Positions 34,016-43,785 are shown, counted from the stretch's first letter. The stretch is DNA of 64,000 bases from an uncultured Acidobacteriota bacterium (GCA_937859595.1 CALMAH010000014.1:62001-126000), one strand, 5' to 3'. Program-made: numbers and translations. Notes: a model not told the origin generated them from the letters alone.

Positions 34016-35914
34016 ATGAACGCATCGGATGCAGCATTACTAGTGAACTGGGTCGGCTTCCTGGTCGGTCTTACCCTATACTCGCTCCTTGGTTTCATGG
34101 TACTCCGATATAGCCGTGGCCGCGAGATGCGGGGAGTGGCTTTGCTCCTTCTTGCAACCGCCGTCCTGGGTATCGTATGGAATATGGGCGAACTTGTGGT
34201 TTTCGTCCTGCGAAGTGTTGCGCAGGTTGCGGGATACCCGTTGATCACTGCCGCCGCCTACTCTGCATTGGGATTCCTGCCGTCCGTGGTTGTTCATTCT
34301 GCAGAAACCGAGACAAGTTCGAGAAGATTTCTTACCTTCACTGCATATGGTTTGAGCACGGTTGCTGCCATGCTGCATTTTTATGCCGTTTTCTCGGGTT
34401 CGGCGGTCCCGTCCGGGATCGCAATGCTGTTATTGACGATAGGGGCGGTCTCTCTTGCAACGCTGCTGCTGGTCTTCAGCATCGGCCAAACTATCGAAAA
34501 AAAAGCTATATGGGTATCCGCGCTTTTGGTCTTTGCGCTTTCCGGGCTTCACTTTTTTGCCACCCCAGAAGGTAATTCATGGCTGATCGAACTTGTCGCC
34601 CATCAGTCGTCGATTCCGCTCGCTCTCGTTATTTTATATCAGAATTACAGATTTGCCTTCGCCGACTTGTTCCTGAAGCGAGCGATCTCGATAATGCTGC
34701 TCGCATCTTTGACCTTCGGTCTCTATGTCGGTGTCGCCGCGCCATTGCTGCGGTTTCAGAATGCTCCCGATCAAAATGACGTCACCGCGGTCAGCTTGAT
34801 ACTGGTGCTGTGGATGATCACGGCGCTCATATACCCGTCCCTTTATAAGCTCGCCAACTGGCTTGTGGACAAGGTGATCCTTAACCGGGCTGACTATATC
34901 ACCTTTCAGAACGATATGGCTGGCGAGATCGAATTGGCTGAGACCGCCGACAGTGTCGCCGGCATTGTGAGCAACTCGCTCGCCCGAGTCCTGACTGCAA
35001 ACCGGGTTAGATGGCGCACCTTGGCGATAAACCCGGTCTCGACCGGAGGCAGCAATGTTAGTTTTGGGCCGGAAGATGCAAAAGTGATGGTTCCGACCGT
35101 GGAGGGGCCGTTTTACGAGATCGAACTTGGCGAATTGCAGGGTGGGCGACGGATCATGTCGGACGATGTCGCGATGCTCGACGCAGTCTCGCATATCGCA
35201 GCCCGCAAAATAGATGCCCTGCGGGTCACACATGAACGTTGCGAGCAGGAGATCCGGGAACAGGAGTTTTCGAAACTGGCGACCGAGGCCCAACTCACTG
35301 CGCTTCGGGCACAGATAAATCCCCATTTCTTGTTCAATGCCCTAACGACAATTGGCTATTTGACAAAGACCGCTCCCGAGAAGGCGTTCCAGACCCTAAT
35401 TCAACTTACGAAGCTGCTTCGCGGGATACTAAGTTCGACCGGCGAGTTCTGTTCGCTCGGCGACGAGATAAAGCTCATTGAAAGCTATCTTGAGATCGAG
35501 CACGCACGATTTGAGGAACGACTCGCGGTGGATTTCGAGATTCCGGACGATCTGCTTTCCCTTACGATCCCGTCATTGATCCTACAGCCGCTAGTCGAGA
35601 ACGCAATAAAACACGGGATCTCCGAGCGGAAAGATGGTGGCCTGGTCACGGTCGCCGCTCGTAGGATCGAAGTGGCTCCCGACAGTGCGATGCTGGAGGT
35701 CTCCGTTGAAAATACAGCTCCCCCTCGCCCTTTAAGGACCCGGACCGGCGGTGTTGGGATCTATAACATCGAGAACCGTCTCCGGTCACATTTTGGATAC
35801 AACGCGAGTTTTCGCCTGGATCTCAGTGATCCGGTAAGGACACGAGCTTTGGTATCGATACCGATCGCGGACGGCGAGGCAAGAAGATCACGGAGAAAGG
35901 CGGTCAGCGTATGA
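34016..35914 (+). CDS. Membrane LytS-type sensor histidine kinase
   Basis: The 632-residue protein has an N-terminal membrane region of about seven to eight helices (residues 8-285; 7TM histidine-kinase sensor type). A GAF-like part follows (about 295-400), then a helical linker, and the LytS-type His kinase domain from about 420. The conserved motif is LRAQINPHFLFNALTTIGYL with the phosphoacceptor His in NPHFLFN. The ATPase end has IPSLILQPLVENAIKHGISERKDGG and RTRTGGVGIYNIENRLRSHFG. It overlaps the regulator gene by 4 bp. The signal is unknown. Confidence 0.9.
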   Translation: MNASDAALLVNWVGFLVGLTLYSLLGFMVLRYSRGREMRGVALLLLATAVLGIVWNMGELVVFVLRSVAQVAGYPLITAAAYSALGFLPSVVVHSAETETSSRRFLTFTAYGLSTVAAMLHFYAVFSGSAVPSGIAMLLLTIGAVSLATLLLVFSIGQTIEKKAIWVSALLVFALSGLHFFATPEGNSWLIELVAHQSSIPLALVILYQNYRFAFADLFLKRAISIMLLASLTFGLYVGVAAPLLRFQNAPDQNDVTAVSLILVLWMITALIYPSLYKLANWLVDKVILNRADYITFQNDMAGEIELAETADSVAGIVSNSLARVLTANRVRWRTLAINPVSTGGSNVSFGPEDAKVMVPTVEGPFYEIELGELQGGRRIMSDDVAMLDAVSHIAARKIDALRVTHERCEQEIREQEFSKLATEAQLTALRAQINPHFLFNALTTIGYLTKTAPEKAFQTLIQLTKLLRGILSSTGEFCSLGDEIKLIESYLEIEHARFEERLAVDFEIPDDLLSLTIPSLILQPLVENAIKHGISERKDGGLVTVAARRIEVAPDSAMLEVSVENTAPPRPLRTRTGGVGIYNIENRLRSHFGYNASFRLDLSDPVRTRALVSIPIADGEARRSRRKAVSV

Positions 35915-36690
35915 ACAAGTTGAGAGTCATGATCGCCGACGATGAACGTCCGGCACGGGAGTTCCTAAAATCCGCACTTTCGGGGATGGAGGACGTCGAA
36001 CTGGTCGCGGAAGCGGAGAATGGAGCGGATGCGGTCGAGACGATCACCTCTGTTCGGCCGGATCTTGCGCTTCTCGATCTGCAAATGCCGGAACTCAGTG
36101 GTATAGAGGTTGTCAAAATGCTGCGCCGGTCCCAAATGCCGCTGGTTGCTTTTGTTACGGCGTTTGACCAATTTGCGGTTCAGGCCTTTGAGCTGAACGC
36201 GATCGATTATCTTCTAAAGCCGGTCGAACGCGGAAGACTAAGGGAAACGATAGTTCGTGCCCAGGAGCGGGTCGAACGCACAGATTGGCGAGAAACTGAA
36301 TCAAATAAACTAAAGAACGCCATAGCCGCCTACGAAGGCGTGACCTCGACGACATTCCTCGAACGTGTGCCTGTACGAAAAAGAGATGAGATCTTCCTTG
36401 TTCCCGTGAACGAGATCGCCTCCATAGTGGCGGACGGCGAATTGCTCATTATAACCACCGTTGAGAATCAGAAATATACCATCAATTACCGCCTCAAAGA
36501 TCTTGAACTTAAGCTTGACCCAAAAGCGTTTGTTCGACTATCACGCGGAGCGATAGCTAATGTGGCAATGATCGACCGCGTGTCACCGATGCCGGGCGGA
36601 ACCTATCTGATAAACCTCACGAACGGCCAGGAGATACCCGCAAGTCGGCTTCAGTCAAAGGTTTTACGGTCCGAGCTCTTGAAACTTTGA
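35911..36690 (+). CDS. LytTR-family response regulator
   Basis: The 259-residue protein has a receiver domain (acidic pair Asp10-Asp11, phosphoacceptor Asp56 in LALLDLQMPELSG, conserved Lys in YLLKPVERGRL). A LytTR DNA-binding domain spans about 155-255 (VPVRKRDEIFLVPVNEIASIVADGELLIITT, then FVRLSRGAIANVAMIDRVSPMPGGTYLINLTNGQEIPASRLQSKVL). This is the cognate partner of the coupled LytS-type kinase. LytTR regulators bind tandem imperfect 9-bp repeats; I found no convincing copy before the TonB receptor gene next to it. Confidence 0.93.
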   Translation: MNKLRVMIADDERPAREFLKSALSGMEDVELVAEAENGADAVETITSVRPDLALLDLQMPELSGIEVVKMLRRSQMPLVAFVTAFDQFAVQAFELNAIDYLLKPVERGRLRETIVRAQERVERTDWRETESNKLKNAIAAYEGVTSTTFLERVPVRKRDEIFLVPVNEIASIVADGELLIITTVENQKYTINYRLKDLELKLDPKAFVRLSRGAIANVAMIDRVSPMPGGTYLINLTNGQEIPASRLQSKVLRSELLKL

Positions 36691-36751
36691 TCCTTCTGTA
36701 GATAGTCCCTGATTTTAAAGAGCCATTTGCCAGTTAAATCGTCCACTAACC

Positions 36752-36765
36752 GGCCGAAATCGGCC
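36752..36765. repeat. 14-bp palindrome upstream of the TonB receptor
   Basis: GGCCGAAATCGGCC is a perfect palindrome apart from a 2-nt centre. It lies about 83 bp upstream of the receptor start and 62 bp after the LytTR regulator. It could be an operator or the end hairpin of the lytSR transcript; no T-run follows. Confidence 0.4.
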
Positions 36766-36847
36766 ATTCATTAAAATGTTTCCCTGACCAAAGGATCGCT
36801 GACCATAATTAGAGATTAGGCATTAAACCATCAAAGGAAATATTTAT

Positions 36848-39109
36848 ATGAAAATCGTTTCATCTACGGCACTCTTGCTACTGTTGTCAGCTGCGGCTTT
36901 TGCCCAGTCAGCGGCGATCTCCGGAACAGTAACCTATTCCCGCAACATCCCGCTTCACGACGTGACTGTAAGAGTCTCTCAGACCGGCCAGACAGCGCGA
37001 ACGGACAGTGAGGGCCGATATACGCTTTCCGATATTGCCCCGGGGCGTTACACGCTAATTTACCATCTGGAGGGATTTTCGGATGTCACCCGAGTAGTGA
37101 CCGTTTCCGCTGGCGCAAGTCTGAACATTGATATCGAGCTTCCGGTCTTGGCTCTGCGCGAGCAAGTGACCGTAACCGCATCTGGTGAGGAACAGTCTGT
37201 ATTCGATTCGTTTCAGAACGTTATCTCGGTCGGTTCGACGCGAGTCACGGAAAAAGCCTCTACCTCGATCGGTGAAGTACTTGAAGAAGAGACCGGTGTT
37301 GCAAAGCGGAGCTTTGGGCCGGGATCTTCTCGCCCGGTGATCCGCGGATTCGACGGCGACAGGGTCCTTGTTCTTCAGGACGGGGTTCGGAGTGGTTCCG
37401 TCGGTTCCCAATCGGGCGATCACGGAGAGCCCTTGGACCCACTCTCCGCCGAGCGACTAGAGGTATTGAAGGGCCCCGCAACTCTTCTCTATGGAAGCAA
37501 CGCGATCGGTGGCGTAGTTAATGTGATCGGCCATCACACTGACGATTACCACGATGGATTTCGCGGTTTCTTCACGGGCGTAGGAGGGACGGCTGATCGA
37601 CAGCGTGCTGCAGCCGGTGGTCTTGAATATGGCTTCAATCGCTGGTTGTTCCGGGGAAACCTTTCTGCTCAAAGGACCGGCGATTATGACACCCCGTTGG
37701 GAAGGATCCCCAACTCCAGGGCACGCTCTAATTCTGCATCATTAGGTACGGGATATTATGGTGAGAATGCCTTCTTTGGGGGCACATATGGTTTTGACGT
37801 TCGCCGATACGGCGTTCCGTTTGCGGCGCTCTTCGAGGAGCATGACGATGATGACGATCTTGCCGGACGCTCACGTTTCGGAGAATTGCCGGACGTCGAT
37901 GAAGAGATCGATCTGCGGCTTCGTCGTCATAATCTTCGGTTCAACGGGGGATTTCGCAACCTCACCAATTCTTTCCTCCGCGGAGTGAACTACAGCTTTG
38001 ACTACACCGATTATCGCCACAAAGAGATCGAAATTGAAGAAGATGGAGATGAAGAGATTGGAACTATCTTTACGAACAAGACATTCTCGTACAGGTCAGT
38101 TTTCGAGCAGCAGAAGTATAACAAGCTGACCGGGCGTTTTGGTTTTGAGGGCTTCAATCGTAACTACAGGGTCGAAGGTGCGGAGCAGTTGATCGATGGC
38201 AAAGTAACTCAGAATTCCTTCTCCGGATTCGCACTGCAGGAGATCGATCTCGACCGAATAAGGTTCCAGTTTGGCGGCCGAGTTGAAAACAACAGATATA
38301 ATACCGAAAATCCGGCCCTTAGAGACAGGAGTTTCACCGGTTTTTCAGGTGGAGCCGGCATCAACATCGGTCTTTGGGAAGGCGGAGCGTTCATCGCCAA
38401 CTACACACATTCACACCGGGCCCCGGCACTTGAAGAGCTTTATAATAATGGTCCTCACATTGGAACTGTGACCTTTGAAATTGGCAATGAGGATTTGAGG
38501 AGCGAGCGTTCGAATGGTATCGACCTATCGCTCCGGCACCTCGCCAGAAATGTTCGATTCACGGGAAACATCTTCTACTACCGCATAAATAACTTTGTGT
38601 TTTTGGCACCTCAGGACGAAGACGGCGATGGCGAGGTAGATATCGAGGACGGTCTTCCGGTAGCGAGATTTGAACAGGAAGACGCCAGTTTTGTCGGTGG
38701 GGAGCTTTCTGCCGAGGCCACATTCAACCGCTATCTCGGAGGTTTTCTGAGTTTTGATGTGGTACGTGCTCAATTGGTGAACGAGTCGGTTGATCTCCCT
38801 AGGATACCCCCGGCGAAGCTGAGAATGGGTCTTGACTTTCGTTACAACGGGCTGAGCCTTCGCCCCGAGGTTGTTATTGCCTCTGCGCAGACGAAGATAT
38901 TCCCGCTTGAAACGCGAACCGACGGGTACGGTTTAGTAAACCTTGCGGGTTCCTATACTATCGGGAGGCAGCACTCCGCCCATATCTTTTCATTCAATGC
39001 GTACAATTTGACTAACAAGCTCTATCGCAACCACGTCAATTTCATCAAAGATCTGCTGCCAGAGATAGGCCGCGGTATCCGGTTTGGCTATACCATCCGC
39101 ATTTTCTAG
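36848..39109 (+). CDS. TonB-dependent outer membrane receptor, possibly ZnuD-like
   Basis: The 753-residue protein has a signal peptide (ALLLLLSAAAFAQS) and an N-terminal carboxypeptidase-regulatory-like domain (about 25-110, AISGTVTYSRNIPLHDVTVRVSQTGQT). A plug follows (VTEKASTSIGEVLEEETGVAKRSFG, then RPVIRGFDGDRVLVLQDGVRSGSVG), and then a 22-strand barrel ending RGIRFGYTIRIF with a terminal aromatic. It has an Asp/Glu/His-rich loop (FEEHDDDDDLAGR) and DEDGDGEVDIEDG. The plug and the YGVPFAALFEEH loop resemble ZnuD-type zinc receptors, but this is inference. It lies behind the LytSR-like pair. SD: AAAGGA. Confidence 0.88.
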   Translation: MKIVSSTALLLLLSAAAFAQSAAISGTVTYSRNIPLHDVTVRVSQTGQTARTDSEGRYTLSDIAPGRYTLIYHLEGFSDVTRVVTVSAGASLNIDIELPVLALREQVTVTASGEEQSVFDSFQNVISVGSTRVTEKASTSIGEVLEEETGVAKRSFGPGSSRPVIRGFDGDRVLVLQDGVRSGSVGSQSGDHGEPLDPLSAERLEVLKGPATLLYGSNAIGGVVNVIGHHTDDYHDGFRGFFTGVGGTADRQRAAAGGLEYGFNRWLFRGNLSAQRTGDYDTPLGRIPNSRARSNSASLGTGYYGENAFFGGTYGFDVRRYGVPFAALFEEHDDDDDLAGRSRFGELPDVDEEIDLRLRRHNLRFNGGFRNLTNSFLRGVNYSFDYTDYRHKEIEIEEDGDEEIGTIFTNKTFSYRSVFEQQKYNKLTGRFGFEGFNRNYRVEGAEQLIDGKVTQNSFSGFALQEIDLDRIRFQFGGRVENNRYNTENPALRDRSFTGFSGGAGINIGLWEGGAFIANYTHSHRAPALEELYNNGPHIGTVTFEIGNEDLRSERSNGIDLSLRHLARNVRFTGNIFYYRINNFVFLAPQDEDGDGEVDIEDGLPVARFEQEDASFVGGELSAEATFNRYLGGFLSFDVVRAQLVNESVDLPRIPPAKLRMGLDFRYNGLSLRPEVVIASAQTKIFPLETRTDGYGLVNLAGSYTIGRQHSAHIFSFNAYNLTNKLYRNHVNFIKDLLPEIGRGIRFGYTIRIF

Positions 39110-39132
39110 CGAAAATGCCGTATTGGCCGGAT

Positions 39133-39161
39133 TTCGATCCTCTCAAAGGTTCGTTTATAAT
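39133..39161 (+). promoter_or_regulatory. Possible promoter of the dienelactone hydrolase gene
   Basis: A perfect TATAAT (39156-39161) lies 17 bp after TTCGAT (39133-39138), a weak -35. The ribosome site GGGAGGAT precedes the ATG at 39191. Confidence 0.5.
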
Positions 39162-39190
39162 GGGTAAAACGAATTTTTGGGAGGATCTTT

Positions 39191-39856
39191 ATGTCTGCCG
39201 ATACTCTTTCTTTTTCGACCTCTAACGGTGATACGACCGCCTATGTTTCCCGACCTGTCACCTCGAACGGCAAAGCCGTAATATTAATTCACGAATGGTG
39301 GGGACTGAACGACCACGTCAAGGATATTGCCGACAGATATGCTAAAGAGGGGTTTGTGGCTATTGCTCCGGATCTCTATCGTGGCAAGATCGCGACGGAC
39401 GCCGAAGAAGCGTCGAAGATGATGCACGAACTAAGTATCGAGGACGGAATAGATATCATAAAGCACGCGGCTGAGACTGCTCGGGAGGCCCTTGGGACCA
39501 CTCAAATGGGTATTACGGGCTATTGTATGGGAGGCACCTTTGCTTTAAGGGCCGCCTGCGATCTCAAAGACTTTGCCGCTTCAGCTCCGTTCTATGGTGA
39601 TATTCCGGATGAAGAGGTGTTGAGCAGCCTTCGCACACCTACGCTATTCATTTCGGGCACCCGTGACGGCTGGATCACACCTGAAAAAGTAAGTGGGCTG
39701 GAATCTGCCGCTGAAAAATACGAACTACCGATCGAATCGGTCAAATTCGACGCCGATCACGCATTTTTCAATAATACGCGCCCCGAGGTTTACGATGCCG
39801 AAGCGGCCCGAGAGGCATGGAGCCGCGTAATTGCGTTTTTTAACGAAAAACTTTGA
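39191..39856 (+). CDS. Dienelactone hydrolase family protein
   Basis: This 221-residue alpha/beta hydrolase has the Cys-Asp-His triad of dienelactone hydrolases: Cys112 in GITGYCMGGTF, Asp159 in FISGTRDGWITPE and His190 in KFDADHAFFN. Glu35 in LIHEWWGLNDHV, which stabilises the nucleophile, is also present. Many bacteria have several such genes, only some of which act in chlorocatechol breakdown; no aromatic pathway genes are near, so the true substrate is open. It has a clear own promoter candidate. Confidence 0.92.
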   Translation: MSADTLSFSTSNGDTTAYVSRPVTSNGKAVILIHEWWGLNDHVKDIADRYAKEGFVAIAPDLYRGKIATDAEEASKMMHELSIEDGIDIIKHAAETAREALGTTQMGITGYCMGGTFALRAACDLKDFAASAPFYGDIPDEEVLSSLRTPTLFISGTRDGWITPEKVSGLESAAEKYELPIESVKFDADHAFFNNTRPEVYDAEAAREAWSRVIAFFNEKL

Positions 39857-39931
39857 CCTTTAGACGGCAGAGGGATGGAAACTGGATGACTTTGTACTCA
39901 CCTATGAGTTTAACCCTCGTCATCTAGCATG

Positions 39932-41149
39932 TTACCGGGTGACCGATCGGCTGGAAGTGTCATACGCTTGCTGGACGGCGAGCTGCATTTCGCCGAAACT
40001 CGCTTTGCGTTCCCTTTTGCGCCTATACATTTCAGCGTCCGCAGCGGCGATCGCCTTTTCGAGTTCGTCAATTCCTGCGAAATCGGTGAACCCCCACGAG
40101 ACCCCTATGTCGATCGGTTCGCTCATTCCGTTGAGAGGAACTTCCCTTAGTTTCTGTTCCAAACGGCTCATTCGCAGTTCTGCAAGGTCCGCTCCCATAC
40201 TGATCATAATTACAAAAAATTCGTCGCCGCCCCATCGGAAGATCAGATCTTCTGCGCGTATGATCTTTCGTATTGAGCCGACGACGAACCTTATCGCGGC
40301 GTCGCCAACCGCGTGTCCAAAACAATCGTTAATGTCTTTTAGTCCATCGATATCAAAGAACCCCACACATCCCCCTATGCTCGTATCTCTCTCACTCCCT
40401 TTTCGGACGAACCCGTAGAATGCGTGGCGATTCAACGCTTCGGTCAGGGGATCCGTATGGACCAAGGTCTCGAGCTGCTTGTTTGACTCGGCAAGTTCTA
40501 AACGTGAGGTCTCTGACTCGAACAACAGCTTTTCGAGAAGAACGATTACCATTCCGAAACCAAGACTTGTCTGAAGCACCAAATTGACTATCGAGTTGTA
40601 GCCCATTATCTCGACCGCGAATGGGAACGCGGACCCGAAAGATGCCAGTGCAAAATACCCTCCGTAGTTGACCGTTAACAGTGCCAACGAGATGCGAATA
40701 ACGTGCCGGCCGATACTTCTATTCTCTGATCTTCCGAGCATCACGAACGACGTTGCAAATATGCCGGCTAGCACCAAAGAATGGATCGGGAACAGATCGT
40801 GAAACTCGATCGTGACCAGTGGTAGTCCAATAGCAAGCAAAATAAAAGGCACTACCCAGAGCTCTTGCTTTGTCCGAAGCTCGAAGTCGGTATCCAGGCT
40901 CCGGCATCCGGCGATGAGCATAAAACCGAATATGTACTCGCCAAGGAAATAGTATGTGAATAGCAGGGTTCGATATTCCTCAAGATCGAATGCAAGTCTC
41001 AGAGATATCAGTGCGAACGACAAGCATAACCAGGCGACCGTCCAATATTTGAGGGCCGTAAGGTGGAGTGATCGACGAAGAAATACTGAGAGTATGGTGA
41101 TCAGGAAAACACCATTCAGTTGGATAAGAAGTCCGGTCTTTGAATCCAT
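39932..41149 (-). CDS. Membrane diguanylate cyclase (GGDEF)
   Basis: The 405-residue protein has about seven hydrophobic helices (residues 8-220), then a short coiled-coil linker (LLFESETSRLELAESNKQLETLVHTDPLTEALNRHAF) and a GGDEF domain (about 235-400). The active motif FRWGGDEFFVI is intact, and the inhibitory RxxD site is present as RAED five residues before GGDEF. It should make c-di-GMP and be product-inhibited. No EAL domain is attached. It stands alone in the minus direction, upstream of the PfkB gene. Confidence 0.92.
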   Translation of the reverse strand: MDSKTGLLIQLNGVFLITILSVFLRRSLHLTALKYWTVAWLCLSFALISLRLAFDLEEYRTLLFTYYFLGEYIFGFMLIAGCRSLDTDFELRTKQELWVVPFILLAIGLPLVTIEFHDLFPIHSLVLAGIFATSFVMLGRSENRSIGRHVIRISLALLTVNYGGYFALASFGSAFPFAVEIMGYNSIVNLVLQTSLGFGMVIVLLEKLLFESETSRLELAESNKQLETLVHTDPLTEALNRHAFYGFVRKGSERDTSIGGCVGFFDIDGLKDINDCFGHAVGDAAIRFVVGSIRKIIRAEDLIFRWGGDEFFVIMISMGADLAELRMSRLEQKLREVPLNGMSEPIDIGVSWGFTDFAGIDELEKAIAAADAEMYRRKRERKASFGEMQLAVQQAYDTSSRSVTR

Positions 41150-41257
41150 TGTCTAAAGAAGGGCGAGTGAGCTTTGGGGAGAAAAACGAAATGAGACCGA
41201 TCAGTGAACTTGGAAGGAAGGGAGGATTCTATTTTACTACAACAGAAATACGCAGGT

Positions 41258-42196
41258 CTAGGTATTTTTCATCAGGTCAACGAGTTCTGACTCCGTAGGA
41301 AGAGCGGTCCTAGCACCGACCGCCCTGCATTTTAGGGCTGCAACTGCATTTGCCATTTGGGCCGCGATCTCGATGGTCTCCCCTTTTAGCATTCCATAAA
41401 GCAGCCCGACACGAAACGAATCACCGGCCCCGGTCGTATCCCGACATCCGCCGGGAACGGCATATCCGCGGGTCTCGATAAAAACATCTTCACAGAGTAA
41501 AAGCGAACCCTCTTGGCCTTGGGTCAGACCCATCACTCTGCACCCAAAAAGCTCTCGGAGACGCCGAAGAGCTGCTCGCTTCTCGATCGGCCCGAAGAGC
41601 TTTGATGGAAGATCTGCCGCTGCTATGAAAACATCAACCAGAGAGAAAAGCTCTTCGGCTCCGTCAAACATGTCATCAATATCTGCTGACACGATCACCC
41701 CCGATCGCCGGGCCTCTTTCGCAAGAATTGCGCACGCTTCGACATCATGCGGAGTGAAGTGCAAGACTTGCGATCGCTCTATAGCCTCGATCGGTGCTTT
41801 GTCCGGTTCGAAACGCAGATCTTCATCACGGTCCCAAATAACTGTTCGTTCCCCGTTTCGCTCATCGATGACGATGAATGCGATCTGTGTCGATGCACCC
41901 TCGACTACTTCGGAGTAGCTCAGGTCGACCCCCTCCTCTTGAAGGGAGAGCCTCCCAAAAGTCCCGGCATCATCATCTCCGAAACGCCCGGCGTAAGATG
42001 TCCTCACCCCAAGCCGCTGAAGTCCGACCATAGTGGTCGCAACTTCGCCACCGGGCGCCCGCGTAAAATTCGAGAGCCTGGTTTTGGAATTGAAGTTGGG
42101 ATATTCCGGTACTTCTATCAGGAAATCAACAGCATTCGTGCCGAAGCCGAACACTCCGAACTCTGTGTGGGATCTAAATGAGAATGGAAATCGCAT
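41258..42196 (-). CDS. PfkB-family carbohydrate kinase
   Basis: The 312-residue ribokinase-like protein has the N-terminal signature FGTNAVDFLIEVPEYP, then APGGEVATTMVGLQRLGVRTSYAGRFGDDDAG. The C-terminal PfkB signature CRDTTGAGDSFRVGLLYGML carries the catalytic Asp in the anion hole. The substrate is unclear: the family includes ribokinase, adenosine kinase and sugar kinases, and no sugar transporter is adjacent. The start is preceded by short non-coding sequence divergent from the LysW-like gene. Confidence 0.9.
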   Translation of the reverse strand: MRFPFSFRSHTEFGVFGFGTNAVDFLIEVPEYPNFNSKTRLSNFTRAPGGEVATTMVGLQRLGVRTSYAGRFGDDDAGTFGRLSLQEEGVDLSYSEVVEGASTQIAFIVIDERNGERTVIWDRDEDLRFEPDKAPIEAIERSQVLHFTPHDVEACAILAKEARRSGVIVSADIDDMFDGAEELFSLVDVFIAAADLPSKLFGPIEKRAALRRLRELFGCRVMGLTQGQEGSLLLCEDVFIETRGYAVPGGCRDTTGAGDSFRVGLLYGMLKGETIEIAAQMANAVAALKCRAVGARTALPTESELVDLMKNT

Positions 42197-42349
42197 CAGA
42201 AAATTGGAAAAATTCTCTAGGTAGAAATAAAATCAATATCGAAGATAAGTATATTCAAAAAGCTAACCACTTTCTTCCTATGAGCATTGCGGCGAGCCGC
42301 GCATTCATTTAATAATTGATGATCTATTTGATCTTCGGAGAAAACAAAT

Positions 42350-42556
42350 ATGCCGACCTCTATCTGCCCAGAGTGTGACGAAGAAGTCTACGTAGATGCC
42401 GACTCAGAACAGGGTGACGTGGTCTCCTGTGAAGAGTGCGGCGCGGATCTCGTAGTAGTTGGACTCGATCCATTAGAACTCGATCTTCGCGACGAAGACG
42501 ATGACGATCTTGACGATGACATGGACGAGTATGGATTTGATGACGGATCGTATTGA
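42350..42556 (+). CDS. LysW-like zinc-ribbon protein lacking the carrier tail
   Basis: The 68-residue acidic protein has a zinc ribbon CPEC...CEEC (residues 6-9 and 27-30), then a LysW-like strand DLVVVGLDPLELDL. LysW proteins are amino-group carriers in lysine or arginine synthesis and end in EDWGE, whose last Glu holds the substrate. Here the end is an Asp-rich stretch and GFDDGSY, with no EDWGE. No lysX, lysZ or lysY is adjacent. It may be a LysW relative that lost the carrier role or took another. It is monocistronic between divergent genes. Confidence 0.75.
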   Translation: MPTSICPECDEEVYVDADSEQGDVVSCEECGADLVVVGLDPLELDLRDEDDDDLDDDMDEYGFDDGSY

Positions 42557-42578
42557 CGCGACGGCCATGTCTGAATGA

Positions 42579-43556
42579 TCATTTGTTCGGCCAAAATCCG
42601 GGTCTATTCTGTCGGATCCGAAATCCCTGCCTCGTTTCTATTTTTACCTCCCGAAATTCGCCGGCTCCTCCTTTTACGCCGTCGGGATAGAATGCGACTG
42701 CATAAGAGCCTGAAACTTTCTCAGCCAGCGTGGTGAGCATCTGATCCAGTTCATTTTCCCGAGCATGATAACTGAATCCACCGGTCTTTTCTACGATCCC
42801 GCTAGCTTCAAACGGAGTAAAAAGCGGTCGCCGGTAACTTTGTAGTCTAGAGACCGAGGGCATTATTAACGAATAAACACTAACTTCTGCCGCGTTTGCT
42901 CGCTCGATAACAGTCTCCGGACCTACCACATCTCCGACCGGGAATCCGTCGGTTATAACAACTATGGCACGTTTCGGCGATCGACCGCGAACCTGCCTCG
43001 GGGACCGCCTATCGATCAAGCGCACGGCATCGTCTATTGCGTCATAGGCGTGTGTCGAAAGGCCGCCGTGTTCACGCCTGATCCTTCTGAGTGCATCAGA
43101 CACCTTGTTCGGAACATTAGTGAAGTCTTGAAGCCTCCGGACGTTCATCGAGAAGGTCATCAATGCAAAATAGCTATTCTCTGAACTTAGCCGGCCAAGA
43201 AAGGCATTCATTGCGGAACGCAACCTGTTGAGTTCAGCCTCGGTCATGCTTCCGGAAATGTCCAGAGCAAACACAACGACCAAAGGACGTCTTGAATCAG
43301 ACCCGATCAATGGCTGGAAAAAATCCACATTCCGCCCTACGCCATTTTCGAACACCCTAAAGTCTGCTGCCGTCAGCCCCGTAATGGGGCGTCCGGCCTC
43401 ATCTGTTACGGTAACCTCAAAATTGGCCAACTCAGTATCGACCCTGATGACTTCTTCGCGTTTCTGGGAGGATGTAGTCGTAGCTAGCGTCGTGATGACA
43501 ACAAGGAATGTGAAGCAAGCAAACCAACTCCTATCAGTTTGAACGAATGCCTTCAT
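42579..43556 (-). CDS. Secreted VWA-domain protein, acidobacterial type
   Basis: The 325-residue protein has a signal peptide (ACFTFLVVITTLATTTSS), then a short beta domain (ELANFEVTVTDEAGRPITGLTAADFRVFENG) and a von Willebrand A domain (about 85-290) with the MIDAS motif ALDISGSMTE. This is the layout of the VWFA-related domain proteins common in Acidobacteria. They are thought to bind proteins via the metal site. The C-terminal part EVKIETRQGFRIRQNRPGFW is shared by this family. Role unknown. Confidence 0.9.
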   Translation of the reverse strand: MKAFVQTDRSWFACFTFLVVITTLATTTSSQKREEVIRVDTELANFEVTVTDEAGRPITGLTAADFRVFENGVGRNVDFFQPLIGSDSRRPLVVVFALDISGSMTEAELNRLRSAMNAFLGRLSSENSYFALMTFSMNVRRLQDFTNVPNKVSDALRRIRREHGGLSTHAYDAIDDAVRLIDRRSPRQVRGRSPKRAIVVITDGFPVGDVVGPETVIERANAAEVSVYSLIMPSVSRLQSYRRPLFTPFEASGIVEKTGGFSYHARENELDQMLTTLAEKVSGSYAVAFYPDGVKGGAGEFREVKIETRQGFRIRQNRPGFWPNK

Positions 43557-43785
43557 TTTGAAGTGTCAAGTTGAACGAACCGTGATCCGGAACCCGATCG
43601 AACGTTCGTCAAAGGCCCTATAATCCGCGGTTTCGACTCAGAACGGCTGGGCACGGATTTTGTTATAAGGAGGCTGGGAAGCCGTTCCGGGCACGCCGTT
43701 GATTTCTCCTTGAATGGTTGGTTCCCCGTCATCGTTCGATCAAGGAGAACCTCGTATCCGGAGCGGCCGCAAATAAAAGTTTATC

